Positions 34,618 through 42,325 of a stretch of 42,766 bases of DNA are shown piece by piece. Under the pieces are notes generated by a model. It saw nothing but the letters and a program-made list of their open reading frames with translations. It did no database searches and was not told the DNA's origin. Position 1 is the first letter of the stretch; the number at the start of each line of letters is the position of its first letter. The stretch comes from Paludibacter jiangxiensis. GTDB taxonomy: Bacteria; Bacteroidota; Bacteroidia; Bacteroidales; Paludibacteraceae. The stretch covers positions 1 through 42,766 of the forward strand of contig CAMBSB010000028.1 in assembly GCA_945870155.1 (NCBI GenBank). Direction: 5' to 3'. The translations under genes and the position numbers were made by a program.

Positions 34618-35871
34618 CTAGTTTTTGATGTTATTGTACATTTTTAATACCGACTTGGGTAAAAGTACTCTTTTATAAATCCGTTCAGAGCTTGGTTTAC
34701 TAAAAGCTATAACTTCATTTCGTCTCAATCCGGCCACTACAACTGCATTTTTCTGTGATGTATTGCCAGTAATTATTTGTCGTATTTCAAATTTATCTTG
34801 TTTTTTTACATAAACCACTTTCATGGAGTCTTCTTCAAAAATGGTAATTTGTGGTATCACAATGGTATCGTTAATTCGCTTTAATATAACATGGCAGGTT
34901 GCAGACAAGCCTGGCCCTGGTAGTTTGTTGGCTTTGTCAATACTCGCTTCAATTTCAAAAACTTTGATTTTAGAGTTTTTTTTAATCGGTTTTCCAATCG
35001 ATGCTTTAGTTAGTATTATGCCCCAGGCTTTATTCTCGGGTAAGGCATCAAAACTGTAAATGACAGAATCGTTTTTATTTATACGTTTGTAATTACCTTC
35101 CGAAGCTAAAATTTTCACTTTCATTTTAGTCAAATCGGGTATATAACCTATTGGCATTAGCTCCCAAACAGGATCGCCCACCTGATTCTTATTATCTGTT
35201 ATCCAATTTGTGGCTCTGGTAAATAAACCTGCACGAGGAGCTTTTATTGTAAGAGCATCCAACATGCTCTTCAACTTTTGTGCTCGATTAGTTTGATTTT
35301 GTATCATAAAATCCCATCTTCTTATTTCCGATTGGTTTATTATGGCCAAATTCTTAAGTTTTTTCTCAAGTTTACTTTTTTCTATTGCCACTTTTTGTAA
35401 CTCAAGTTCCTTTAATCTTTTTTGTTTGTCCGAAAGATATTGCAATTGTAAAGAATCTAAATTGGCAATTTGCGAAGCTGCTACATTATTTTTTACCTGT
35501 GCTTCGAGCAGTGCATATTGCCATGCTATATTAGCCTCACTTTTTGCTAATGAACCTTGAGCTGTTTCTAATTTTACCAACGATTCGTTATATCTCTTTT
35601 GCAATTCGGCATCTTCTAATATACAAACCACATCGCTGTCCTTCACATACGTACCATCTTCAATAAGGTATTGAATTACACCATTTACTTCATCAGGGCA
35701 ACCAATTGTTGTTGTATTTACAGGTTCCACAAAACCTTCTAAAACAAGAATGTCTTCGAATCTGGAATTAGTTATTTTAAAGGTTGAAACTTCTTTTTTT
35801 TCTTTTTTACTACACGAAAAAATAGAAATTAGCATGAGAGTACTTACTAGGAGTAGATTGAGTTTTGACAC
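34618..35871 (-). CDS. Efflux adaptor lipoprotein 1 (HlyD/MacA family)
   Basis: 417 aa with signal peptide and lipobox (LISIFSCSKKEKK). Barrel-sandwich hybrid at about 40-110, a long helical hairpin (about 90-205, including LDSLQLQYLSDKQKRLKELELQKVAIEKSKLEKKLKNL), a beta-barrel with NDSVIYSFDALPENKAWGIILTKASIG, and a membrane-proximal part with TIVIPQITIFEEDSMKVVYVKKQDKFEIRQIITGN. First gene of the efflux operon. Only a weak promoter candidate lies upstream (minus strand TTAATTTG at 35898-35905). Confidence 0.88.
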   Translation of the reverse strand: MSKLNLLLVSTLMLISIFSCSKKEKKEVSTFKITNSRFEDILVLEGFVEPVNTTTIGCPDEVNGVIQYLIEDGTYVKDSDVVCILEDAELQKRYNESLVKLETAQGSLAKSEANIAWQYALLEAQVKNNVAASQIANLDSLQLQYLSDKQKRLKELELQKVAIEKSKLEKKLKNLAIINQSEIRRWDFMIQNQTNRAQKLKSMLDALTIKAPRAGLFTRATNWITDNKNQVGDPVWELMPIGYIPDLTKMKVKILASEGNYKRINKNDSVIYSFDALPENKAWGIILTKASIGKPIKKNSKIKVFEIEASIDKANKLPGPGLSATCHVILKRINDTIVIPQITIFEEDSMKVVYVKKQDKFEIRQIITGNTSQKNAVVVAGLRRNEVIAFSKPSSERIYKRVLLPKSVLKMYNNIKN

Positions 35872-36050
35872 AGAATGGATTTAGAGTATTGATTATGCAA
35901 ATTAACGTAAATTATTTTGCATTATTGCTACGTAGTTAATGTAATTCTATTTTATTTATGATAATAAAACAGTCAGTTAAATTTTCAAATTTGTATTGAA
36001 TGCAATTTTATTGTTAGGTTATTGGTACAGCAGCGACCAAAACATGCATA

Positions 36051-36505
36051 TTATATATTATCTATATCTTTTCCCAATTTGTCTATTTCGGAAGGTTTTG
36101 CAACATTTTTCTTAATTATTTCGCCATTCTCATTTATAAGTATGTACCAAAGGATTGACAATAAGCTATTTGGATTTAGAAATATAAATTTATTTGCGTT
36201 GTGAAGTAGATTAATAACAACTTTGTATTTAGCTTCATTTTCAATAACCATTTTGTTCGAGATTTGACCTTGCAATGCAATTGAGACAAATACCGGTTTA
36301 TCTGTATTAATCTTGAATTGAAAGTTACTTAATGAATCTGTCTTTGTTGAATCTTTAAAACCGCCATAGCAACAGCCATTAATGGGAACTGAATATTCGT
36401 TGTAGGATTATTTCCTGAAACATTTCCTCTTTTTGTTGTTGCACTTTTGATATTCAGCGAGTAAAGAATAAAAATAATGATTAAAGAGCTTAATTTTCTA
36501 TCCAT
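36051..36505 (-). pseudogene. Frameshifted remnant of a secreted TlpA/DUF4369-like protein
   Basis: Minus-strand ATG 36505 opens a signal peptide (MDRKLSSLIIIFILYSLNIKSATT) and about 20 more residues, then the frame goes out of register near PTTNIQFP. The shifted frame continues as PINGCCYGGFKDSTKTDSLSNFQFKINTDKPVFVSI to a stop at 36051. The total length (455 bp) is not a multiple of 3, matching one frameshift. The pattern resembles the N-terminal beta-sandwich (DUF4369-like) of Bacteroidota TlpA-type proteins; the thioredoxin part is missing. Such genes often follow BlaI/M56 pairs. The family call is tentative, but the disruption is clear. Confidence 0.55.
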
Positions 36506-36668
36506 AATTTATATCATTTGATGTTTTTGGCTTAAACCAACTAAAACGTCTACTAGCCAATGTCCTATAGTCGTGTATTTTGTGCATGAAGCTTTTATAC
36601 TTGTCAACATAGTTCTAATATTACAAAATATTTTTTTTAATTATGATATCTAATTTAATATTCATTCG

Positions 36669-38771
36669 TTATTTGTAAACTTTTCCAGTTTTTATTTTTG
36701 TTACCAAATAGGCAGGGACAAAGATATTTTTGAAAATATAATGTCCTTTTCCATTACTCATAATCTCTGAATTATCTGTCACATTTTCAACAATATCAAT
36801 CCGTTTAATTTCAGGGTTTATTAATGGAAACACCATAGTGATGTTAACCATTTTATTCCTTTTGTTGGTTATAATTATTGTTTTGCTCAGTGGTAGTCCA
36901 TCTTCCAATCTCCGGATTAAATATTTATCATTCGATTCAATATCATTAATTTCGAAACCTTTATCAAATCTTACCCAATAATTGTCGCTTAATACAGGAA
37001 CTAAAAGTTTTACCTTCGTTTCGTTAGCTGATAAATCATTCTCAATTCTATCAATTATTATTTTGTTAGAAAATGGCACATCAAATGCCTTTACTTGACT
37101 ATCGCTTGCCCTAAAAGCCTCATTCCAGATTTTCCCATCGCGTTTCTTTATTAATTCTTCCTTTGTTGGTTCAGTTGTTGTATTTGGAGCTAAACTGTTC
37201 GATTCCACAATTGTGTACTTTTTCTGTCTAATAAGTGGCCAAATCAAATTATCATTCCTCACTTGACTCATTAATTTAAAATAATTATCAAGCTTAACTT
37301 TTGCCGATTTCTCAAATTTCAATTTGTTCATTTCAGCTTTCACTGTTAAAAAATTAATAGAACTTTTTATCAATGTCGTTTTGGTAATAGTATTCATATA
37401 TTCATCAGAGAGGTCATTTTTATCGTAGTTTTTCTTTGGACTAAACAACATATTTAATGAGTTTAATATTGAAGGTAATCTACTTCTATAAAATTCTTTA
37501 TCGTCACTTTCGGCTAATTTATCTAACATGATACTTGCTAATCCTAATCCTTCTGATAGAGTTTGAATGAGTTTGTCGGTTACTTCGTCCATTTCTTTAG
37601 TAATAGCAATCATTTTGTTTCCTACTTTAATTGAATCTTTTATTTCGGATTTTGGCTTTTCTACTTTGCTCTTTGTCTTTAATATTGAGTCATTTACAGT
37701 AGTAGGTTTATTACTCGAAACTATGGGATATTTACCCGTTGTCACTAATATTGAATTATTTACATTGCTGATTAATTCATTTTTTTTCTCTTCTCTATTT
37801 TGACTAACTTCTTTTACAATGTATTCGGTTTTTTGTTTCCCAATGCTAAATGATAGACTGCCAAAAATCATCAAGAGGAAGAAAGGAAGTAAAATGCCTC
37901 TCAAACTATTAAGTCTTACCTTTTGATTATTTTTCATGGTTATAAATCGTTTCTTGGTAAACGAATTATTAAAACCATTTGCCAAAAACGAACTTTGGCC
38001 CATCACTTCTTCGAGGATAAGTGTTTGGTAAGTGTAAATTTCTTGTCCATCTTCCAGTACGCTCTTGTCGGCCTGAAATTCGCACACACTGCGCAATTCC
38101 TTACGCACCCACCAAAGCAGTGGATTGAACCAAAACAATCGCGTTGTAAATTCAATAATAAAAACATCAATATAGTGGCGGTGCTTTATGTGCCAACTTT
38201 CGTGCTTCAGAATTAGTTCCTGTTTTTTCCCTTTCAGACTTTCGTTTATGAAAATTGTTTTATAAAATGAAAACGGCGTTGGGATAGTCGAGTTTGTTAC
38301 AACTTCAAAGTCATTGTATTTTGAAATTTTTCCGACTTTTCGAATTTTCAGTAGTTTAATGCATTGCCAAATTGCCGGAACTAACAACATAATTGCAATT
38401 ATTGCAAAGCATAATACAATCATATTAATGATTGATAATCTGCTGATTACACTTGTTTTAATTGCATCGAGTTTTGTCGTTACATTTACATTGTTTTCTT
38501 TTTGATTGTATTGAAATGTGCTTTCGGCAGTAGAATAGTCATTGCCGGTTACGGGAGCAATTATTTCAACATATTTAGTAGGAGGAGTGTAAACTGTAAT
38601 ATTCCATTGCGATAGCAATAAAGCCAAAAATGGCAGGGTCAACAGGAATATGCGCGACTGGTTGAAACTGGCTTTTCCAAGAAATAGAAACAGGTAAATC
38701 AAAACCAATAAAGCAGTGGCAATAAAATATTTGCCCACTTGCAAACCGATGGTTAAAAGTTCGGGGTTCAT
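36669..38771 (-). CDS. BlaR1/MecR1-type M56 metallopeptidase receptor
   Basis: 700 aa. The N-terminal part holds membrane helices flanking the zinc peptidase domain: LKHESWHIKHRHYIDVF with HExxH at about 188-192 and the distal ligand in CEFQADKSVL, the M56 layout. After another helix (IMLFGSLSFSIGK region), about 380 residues lie outside the membrane with no beta-lactamase-like Ser-x-x-Lys domain that I can see, so the sensed ligand is probably not a beta-lactam. Partner of the repressor BlaI, whose gene overlaps its start by 4 bp (ATGA). The usual model is receptor-triggered cleavage of the repressor. Confidence 0.87.
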   Translation of the reverse strand: MNPELLTIGLQVGKYFIATALLVLIYLFLFLGKASFNQSRIFLLTLPFLALLLSQWNITVYTPPTKYVEIIAPVTGNDYSTAESTFQYNQKENNVNVTTKLDAIKTSVISRLSIINMIVLCFAIIAIMLLVPAIWQCIKLLKIRKVGKISKYNDFEVVTNSTIPTPFSFYKTIFINESLKGKKQELILKHESWHIKHRHYIDVFIIEFTTRLFWFNPLLWWVRKELRSVCEFQADKSVLEDGQEIYTYQTLILEEVMGQSSFLANGFNNSFTKKRFITMKNNQKVRLNSLRGILLPFFLLMIFGSLSFSIGKQKTEYIVKEVSQNREEKKNELISNVNNSILVTTGKYPIVSSNKPTTVNDSILKTKSKVEKPKSEIKDSIKVGNKMIAITKEMDEVTDKLIQTLSEGLGLASIMLDKLAESDDKEFYRSRLPSILNSLNMLFSPKKNYDKNDLSDEYMNTITKTTLIKSSINFLTVKAEMNKLKFEKSAKVKLDNYFKLMSQVRNDNLIWPLIRQKKYTIVESNSLAPNTTTEPTKEELIKKRDGKIWNEAFRASDSQVKAFDVPFSNKIIIDRIENDLSANETKVKLLVPVLSDNYWVRFDKGFEINDIESNDKYLIRRLEDGLPLSKTIIITNKRNKMVNITMVFPLINPEIKRIDIVENVTDNSEIMSNGKGHYIFKNIFVPAYLVTKIKTGKVYK

Positions 38772-39145
38772 AATTCGGGTTTTTTATTGTCGTTGAGTAT
38801 TTCAATAATATTCTCAATTTCTTTAGAGGTTAGGTTTTCTTTTTTAGCAAAAAAAGAAATCATCGACCGCAATGAACCGCTAAAGAAAGTGTTTTTCACA
38901 CCCGCCATAAATCCTTCCATATATTGCTCGCGCGAAATTAATGGATAATACTGATGACTTTTACCGAAGTTGTTAAATGCCACAAACTCCTTCGACACTA
39001 AAATGCGCATAAACGTAGAAACGGTATTGTAAGCCGGTTTTGGCTCGGGCAATTCTTCTAAAATATCATTTACAAATCCTTTTTCTATGTCCCAAAGCAC
39101 ATTCATTAGTTGTAGTTCCACTTTAGTCAATTCCTTTGTTTCCAT
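38768..39145 (-). CDS. BlaI/MecI-family transcriptional repressor
   Basis: 125 aa winged-helix protein: ELTKVELQLMNVLWDIEKGFVNDILEELPEPKPAYNTVSTFMRILVSKEFVAFNN, followed by a dimerisation helix bundle. BlaI-type repressors are inactivated by proteolysis from the partner M56 receptor, which is translationally coupled here (ATGA overlap at 38768-38771). A 22-bp perfect palindrome upstream is the likely operator. The regulon beyond its own operon is unknown. Confidence 0.92.
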   Translation of the reverse strand: METKELTKVELQLMNVLWDIEKGFVNDILEELPEPKPAYNTVSTFMRILVSKEFVAFNNFGKSHQYYPLISREQYMEGFMAGVKNTFFSGSLRSMISFFAKKENLTSKEIENIIEILNDNKKPEL

Positions 39146-39173
39146 AATATTCTGTATTAAAAATTCATGAAGG

Positions 39174-39221
39174 CAAATGTATAACTAATAATTTAATTAT
39201 ATAACTAATTAATTAGTTATA
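39174..39221 (-). promoter_or_regulatory. BlaI-M56 promoter with candidate BlaI operator
   Basis: The minus-strand -7 element TACATTTG is at 39181-39174. A perfect 22-bp palindrome with half-site TATAACTAATT covers 39200-39221, exactly where the -33 element would be. A half-site copy (ATAACTAAT) is at 39181-39189. A dimeric repressor bound here would block polymerase. Confidence 0.6.
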
Positions 39222-39271
39222 GGTGCAGAATTATGAATAATTAACAAAATAGGAACTTTTATGCAAACTTT

Positions 39272-39967
39272 TTAATCCCTATTATATCGATTTTCTTCAA
39301 CTCTAAATACACTCGATGTATCCTTTTGTACGGTTAGATTTTCGAAGCTATCAAAACAATCAATCCTTGCCTTATTTTCCAGTTTTAATGAAGCGTATTT
39401 TGAAGGACAACTTATATCAATATTTGCATTATTCAGTTTTATGGATACATTTTGCAATTGCAAGTTTCGAATATTTAAATAGGCACTATCTGTTGCAAAA
39501 ACACTAAGGTTCATGGGTTTTTGATTTGCTTTAGTTTTAGTAAAGTCGTAGGTATTAAAATTCAGTCTGCCACTATTCATTCTGATTGTCAGCGTATCGG
39601 GCAAAAAGTTTTTCAAACCTACCCAAAAAGGCTTATTTCCGATAAACGATGTAAAGTTGGGGCACTTCACAAAGGTACGCAAGCCACCATACACGTATAA
39701 GGTGTCGTTACTCACTTTGTAAATTTTTTTAGGTACAGGTTTATCCTTTAAATACTCCACTTTTATAAATGTGCTGTCCGAAAGGTCCAAATGAACGTCC
39801 GAACCTTTCTCAGCCACCACAACCGAAAAGGCTGGTAGTTCAAATTCTTTGAAAGATAAATTTGATACTAAGTTCTTTTTGTGTTGTTTGCTATCCACAA
39901 ACAGTGTAAGCATTCCAGCCAGTAAAAATGTGGCGAAGGCTATGATAATTATATTACTTGTTTTCAT
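39272..39967 (-). CDS. Hypothetical membrane-anchored protein of the YtrA-type operon
   Basis: 231 aa: one N-terminal membrane helix (IIIIAFATFLLAGMLTLFV) and a periplasmic part with regular beta-strand repeats (LTIRMNSGRLNFNTYDF, LNLSVFATDSAYLNIRNLQLQNVSIKLNNANIDISC), like the beta-helical adhesin-head type (DUF2807-like), though the family call is tentative. Its start codon overlaps the GntR gene by 4 bp, so it belongs to the ABC operon. A role in envelope stress would fit that context but is inference. Confidence 0.7.
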   Translation of the reverse strand: MKTSNIIIIAFATFLLAGMLTLFVDSKQHKKNLVSNLSFKEFELPAFSVVVAEKGSDVHLDLSDSTFIKVEYLKDKPVPKKIYKVSNDTLYVYGGLRTFVKCPNFTSFIGNKPFWVGLKNFLPDTLTIRMNSGRLNFNTYDFTKTKANQKPMNLSVFATDSAYLNIRNLQLQNVSIKLNNANIDISCPSKYASLKLENKARIDCFDSFENLTVQKDTSSVFRVEENRYNRD

Positions 39968-40341
39968 TGGTTTTCGTTTTCTTTAATTGCTTTTAATAAG
40001 TCTTTTAAATCTTCGGTGTTAAGTTTCAATAGTTTTACTTTTTGAATAAACGAGGGAAGATCGTTTTTGTAAAATTCTATTTTTTCGGTTGCACGAATCA
40101 ACTCAATCGCATTTTCGGCCACAAAAAATCCAATGCCACGTTTGTTGACAATAATACCTGCAACTTCAAGAATTGAATAGGTGCGCAAGAGCGTATTCCG
40201 ATTCACTTCAAATTCTACGGCTAAGTCGCGAACCGAAGGTACACGCTCACCGGGTGGCAAAATGCCTTCAAGTATCTGATGACAAAGGTTTTCAGCTATC
40301 TGCTGAAAAATTCCTTTTGTCGATTTAAAATCTATACTCAT
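39964..40341 (-). CDS. GntR-family transcriptional regulator (YtrA subfamily)
   Basis: 125 aa, the short YtrA type: N-terminal winged helix (IFQQIAENLCHQILEGILPPGERVPSVRDLAVEFEVNRNTLLRTYSILEVAGIIVNKRGIGFFVAENA) and a short helical tail without a large ligand domain. YtrA regulators usually repress the ABC operon that encodes them, which is the layout here: it overlaps the permease gene by 4 bp and the hypothetical gene by 4 bp. An imperfect palindrome in the operon leader (42021-42050) is a candidate binding site. Confidence 0.92.
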   Translation of the reverse strand: MSIDFKSTKGIFQQIAENLCHQILEGILPPGERVPSVRDLAVEFEVNRNTLLRTYSILEVAGIIVNKRGIGFFVAENAIELIRATEKIEFYKNDLPSFIQKVKLLKLNTEDLKDLLKAIKENENQ

Positions 40342-41192
40342 AACTGTTTTTCTTTAAGTTTGAAATAACCAAATGGAATGATAAACAATGAAACACAGTA
40401 GGCAGATAAATACAACCACATTTCGAAATTAAATAATCCATTTGGAAGTTTGTAATCCAAAGCATTTGATATGTCAAATCCTTTGGTTTCTGGGTAAAAT
40501 ATATGTGATAGCAACGTCATTACAACGGCTCCCAAATAAACAACGGCAATTAACGAAATAGCAGATTTAATCAATCTCAATTTTTTAAAGAATATTTTTA
40601 CGGAGAAAAAATACATACCAACGGAAAACATGCCAAATATTATAGCTAATCCTTCAAACCAATTCCAATAGCTTATTGCCGGATATTTGTTTTTAATTAA
40701 TAACATCGAGTATTTAAATACTTCGATGTATTTTGATTTATCGGGACCTAGATCTTCATTGTAAACCGATTTTAAATTGCTTAATATCGCATAGCGTGCT
40801 AAGTGTGCATCAACCCAGAAAACGATAACGAAAATAGCACTACCTGCTAAAACATAAATCACAAACTGGCTCAAGATCTTTTCGAATGTAGAAGCAGGTA
40901 ACATTAAGTAATTGCTTGTTTTTATTTTAGTGCTTAATTCAGAAAATGCTGAGCCAACAAATGCTAAAAGCCCTAAAAGACACATTCCAAATGCTGTGGT
41001 ATATCTTTGTGCATCAAACACAAATCTAAAATCTCCTTTATGTACATAGCCTGGCATACTCGTATATAAAACAATAAATCCTAAAATAAATGCCCCGGCA
41101 ATGGTCAATAAGTATTTTTTATGATTGAGCAACATATCGTTGCGCAGAAGAAGATAGAATCTGTTGAAACTAAAAAACATATTTGAGTTCAT
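40338..41192 (-). CDS. ABC transporter permease of the YtrA-type operon
   Basis: 284 aa from ATG 41192 (MNSNMFFSFNRFYLLLRNDMLLNHKKYLLTIAGAFILGFIV); the frame is open far upstream into the ATPase gene, but only this start leaves a sensible 13-bp gap. About six membrane helices are visible. Weakly conserved family; assigned from its place between the ATPase and GntR genes. The partner ATPase is encoded just upstream. Confidence 0.8.
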   Translation of the reverse strand: MNSNMFFSFNRFYLLLRNDMLLNHKKYLLTIAGAFILGFIVLYTSMPGYVHKGDFRFVFDAQRYTTAFGMCLLGLLAFVGSAFSELSTKIKTSNYLMLPASTFEKILSQFVIYVLAGSAIFVIVFWVDAHLARYAILSNLKSVYNEDLGPDKSKYIEVFKYSMLLIKNKYPAISYWNWFEGLAIIFGMFSVGMYFFSVKIFFKKLRLIKSAISLIAVVYLGAVVMTLLSHIFYPETKGFDISNALDYKLPNGLFNFEMWLYLSAYCVSLFIIPFGYFKLKEKQL

Positions 41193-41205
41193 ATAATTAT
41201 TCCGT

Positions 41206-42018
41206 TTAAATAGATTTGTTAATAATAGCATTGAATAAAAGTTCCAAATCAACACTCGATTCCTCGTTAGTTGTAGCAGGAACAATGATTTTGTGTCCCA
41301 TCGGGCATTGCTCATGATGGAGCACATTTTCTTTACCAGCAAGAGTTGCAACCGTCTCAAAATAAAGTTTCTGAGTTATCTCCTCTGTATTTTCCTGATA
41401 AATAATTGCTCCTTCATCAATTACCACTACTTTATCAATAATGGTGTCGATATCCTTAACCTGGTGAGTAGAAATGATTACCAATTGCTCGTCGGTAACT
41501 GAACTCACCAGAATTTTACGAAACTGACTTTTCGAAGGAATGTCCAAACCGTTAGTAGGTTCATCCAGTACGAGTACTTTACAGTTGGTAGAAAGTGCAA
41601 AGGCTATCAAAAACTTTTTGCGCTGACCGTGTGAGAGTTTGTTGAGATTCGATGAAGAATTCAATTCAAATTCCGCAAAAATAGAATCCATTTTTTCAAG
41701 ATCGAATGATGGATAAAGCGGACTAAAAGCTTTCACATAAGTCGCAATACTAACATGCGGAAACGAAAACTCTTCAGGCACCATGTAAATGTCGGCCAAA
41801 AAGTTGGGGTTGCGGTCGAAAGGTGTAAAGCCATTCACAGCGATGCTTCCTTCTTTGGGTTGGCTCAACCCTGCTATCAGGTTTAGTAAAGTGGATTTAC
41901 CGGCTCCGTTTTTACCGAGCAATCCTACAATGCGCCCATTTTCTAACTCCAACGAAAAATCGTTGAAGAGAGGCGACTTCTTTTTGTAATAAAACGATAG
42001 GTTTGAAATTTTAATCAT
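41206..42018 (-). CDS. ABC transporter ATPase of the YtrA-type operon
   Basis: 270 aa from ATG 42018 (MIKISNLSFYYKKKSPLFNDF); an ATG at 42054 lies inside the predicted -7 region and is rejected. Walker A GLLGKNGAGKSTLLNLIAG, signature LSHGQRKKFLIAFAL (LSHGQ variant of LSGGQ) and Walker B VLVLDEPTNGLDIPSKSQ. The protein drives the neighbouring permease. Exporters of this type commonly respond to envelope-acting compounds, but the substrate here is unknown. Confidence 0.9.
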   Translation of the reverse strand: MIKISNLSFYYKKKSPLFNDFSLELENGRIVGLLGKNGAGKSTLLNLIAGLSQPKEGSIAVNGFTPFDRNPNFLADIYMVPEEFSFPHVSIATYVKAFSPLYPSFDLEKMDSIFAEFELNSSSNLNKLSHGQRKKFLIAFALSTNCKVLVLDEPTNGLDIPSKSQFRKILVSSVTDEQLVIISTHQVKDIDTIIDKVVVIDEGAIIYQENTEEITQKLYFETVATLAGKENVLHHEQCPMGHKIIVPATTNEESSVDLELLFNAIINKSI

Positions 42019-42020
42019 GG

Positions 42021-42050
42021 CATATAAGTATAGTGGTCTATGTAAGTATG
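42021..42050. promoter_or_regulatory. Candidate YtrA operator in the ABC operon leader
   Basis: Imperfect 30-bp palindrome centred near 42035: outer arms CATA (42021-42024) and TATG (42047-42050), inner arms ATAG (42030-42033) and CTAT (42038-42041), plus direct repeats TAAGTAT at 42025-42031 and 42043-42049. It lies between the promoter and the ATPase start, where autorepression by the GntR gene product would be expected. Confidence 0.4.
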
Positions 42051-42053
42051 CCA

Positions 42054-42084
42054 CAAAGAAACGAACAATATTTTAATTGACAAA
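42054..42084 (-). promoter_or_regulatory. Promoter of the YtrA-type ABC operon
   Basis: The minus strand has TTTG (42084-42081), a 19-bp spacer, then TTTCTTTG (42061-42054), one base from TAnnTTTG. The predicted leader is about 30 nt and contains the candidate operator. Confidence 0.6.
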
Positions 42085-42089
42085 ATATT

Positions 42090-42121
42090 ATTGAAAATAT
42101 TTTTCAATTAATATTTTCAAT
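42090..42121. repeat. AT-rich inverted repeat upstream of the ABC promoter
   Basis: Perfect 12-bp arms ATTGAAAATATT (42090-42101) and AATATTTTCAAT (42110-42121) around an 8-nt loop, directly upstream of the -33 element. No run of T follows on either strand with strength typical of a terminator. Confidence 0.6.
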
Positions 42122-42176
42122 CACACTTAATCTATTGAAATATACACCTATATATAGCAGTAAAATTTTCGATTAA

Positions 42177-42217
42177 AAAATGAAATAGAATGATTTCAAA
42201 TTATGCTATTTCATTTT
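42177..42217. repeat. Inverted repeat in the metG-ABC gap
   Basis: Perfect 12-bp arms AAAATGAAATAG (42177-42188) and CTATTTCATTTT (42206-42217) with a 17-nt loop. An 8-bp palindrome GTTCGAAC (42231-42238) follows. The purpose is unknown. Confidence 0.55.
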
Positions 42218-42246
42218 GTCCGAATCGGAGTTCGAACATCACGAAA

Positions 42247-42286
42247 AAAAAGCACCAACCTGAAAAAAATCAGATTGGTGCTTTTT
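42247..42286. terminator. metG terminator
   Basis: 12-bp arms AAAAAGCACCAA / TTGGTGCTTTTT with an inner CTGA/TCAG pair form a long stem. On the minus strand it is followed by more T residues, so it terminates metG; it can also work in the plus direction. Confidence 0.8.
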
Positions 42287-42289
42287 ATT

Positions 42290-42325
42290 CCCCTCTCCTC
42301 AAGGAGATGGGTTAGGGGTGAGGTG
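42290..42325. repeat. REP-like element between metG and its terminator
   Basis: The plus strand reads CCCCTCTCCTCAAGGAGATG then GGTTAGGGGTGAGGTG. The first half is an imperfect hairpin (TCTCCT / AGGAGA), and the second half carries AGGGGTGAGG. It begins at the metG stop codon and resembles the elements near rbfA, cysS and dtd. Confidence 0.6.

Noticed and set aside
35898-35905. TTAATTTG as promoter for the efflux operon
   Set aside because: It is one base from TAnnTTTG, but no -33 element is at the right distance, so it was not listed as a feature.
42206-42245. Possible tRNA 3' end or attachment remnant around GGAGTTCGAACATC
   Set aside because: The TTCGAAC looks like a T-loop, but the flanking bases do not pair as a 5-bp T-stem, and no acceptor stem, anticodon arm or CCA follows. 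It is kept only as an 8-bp palindrome.
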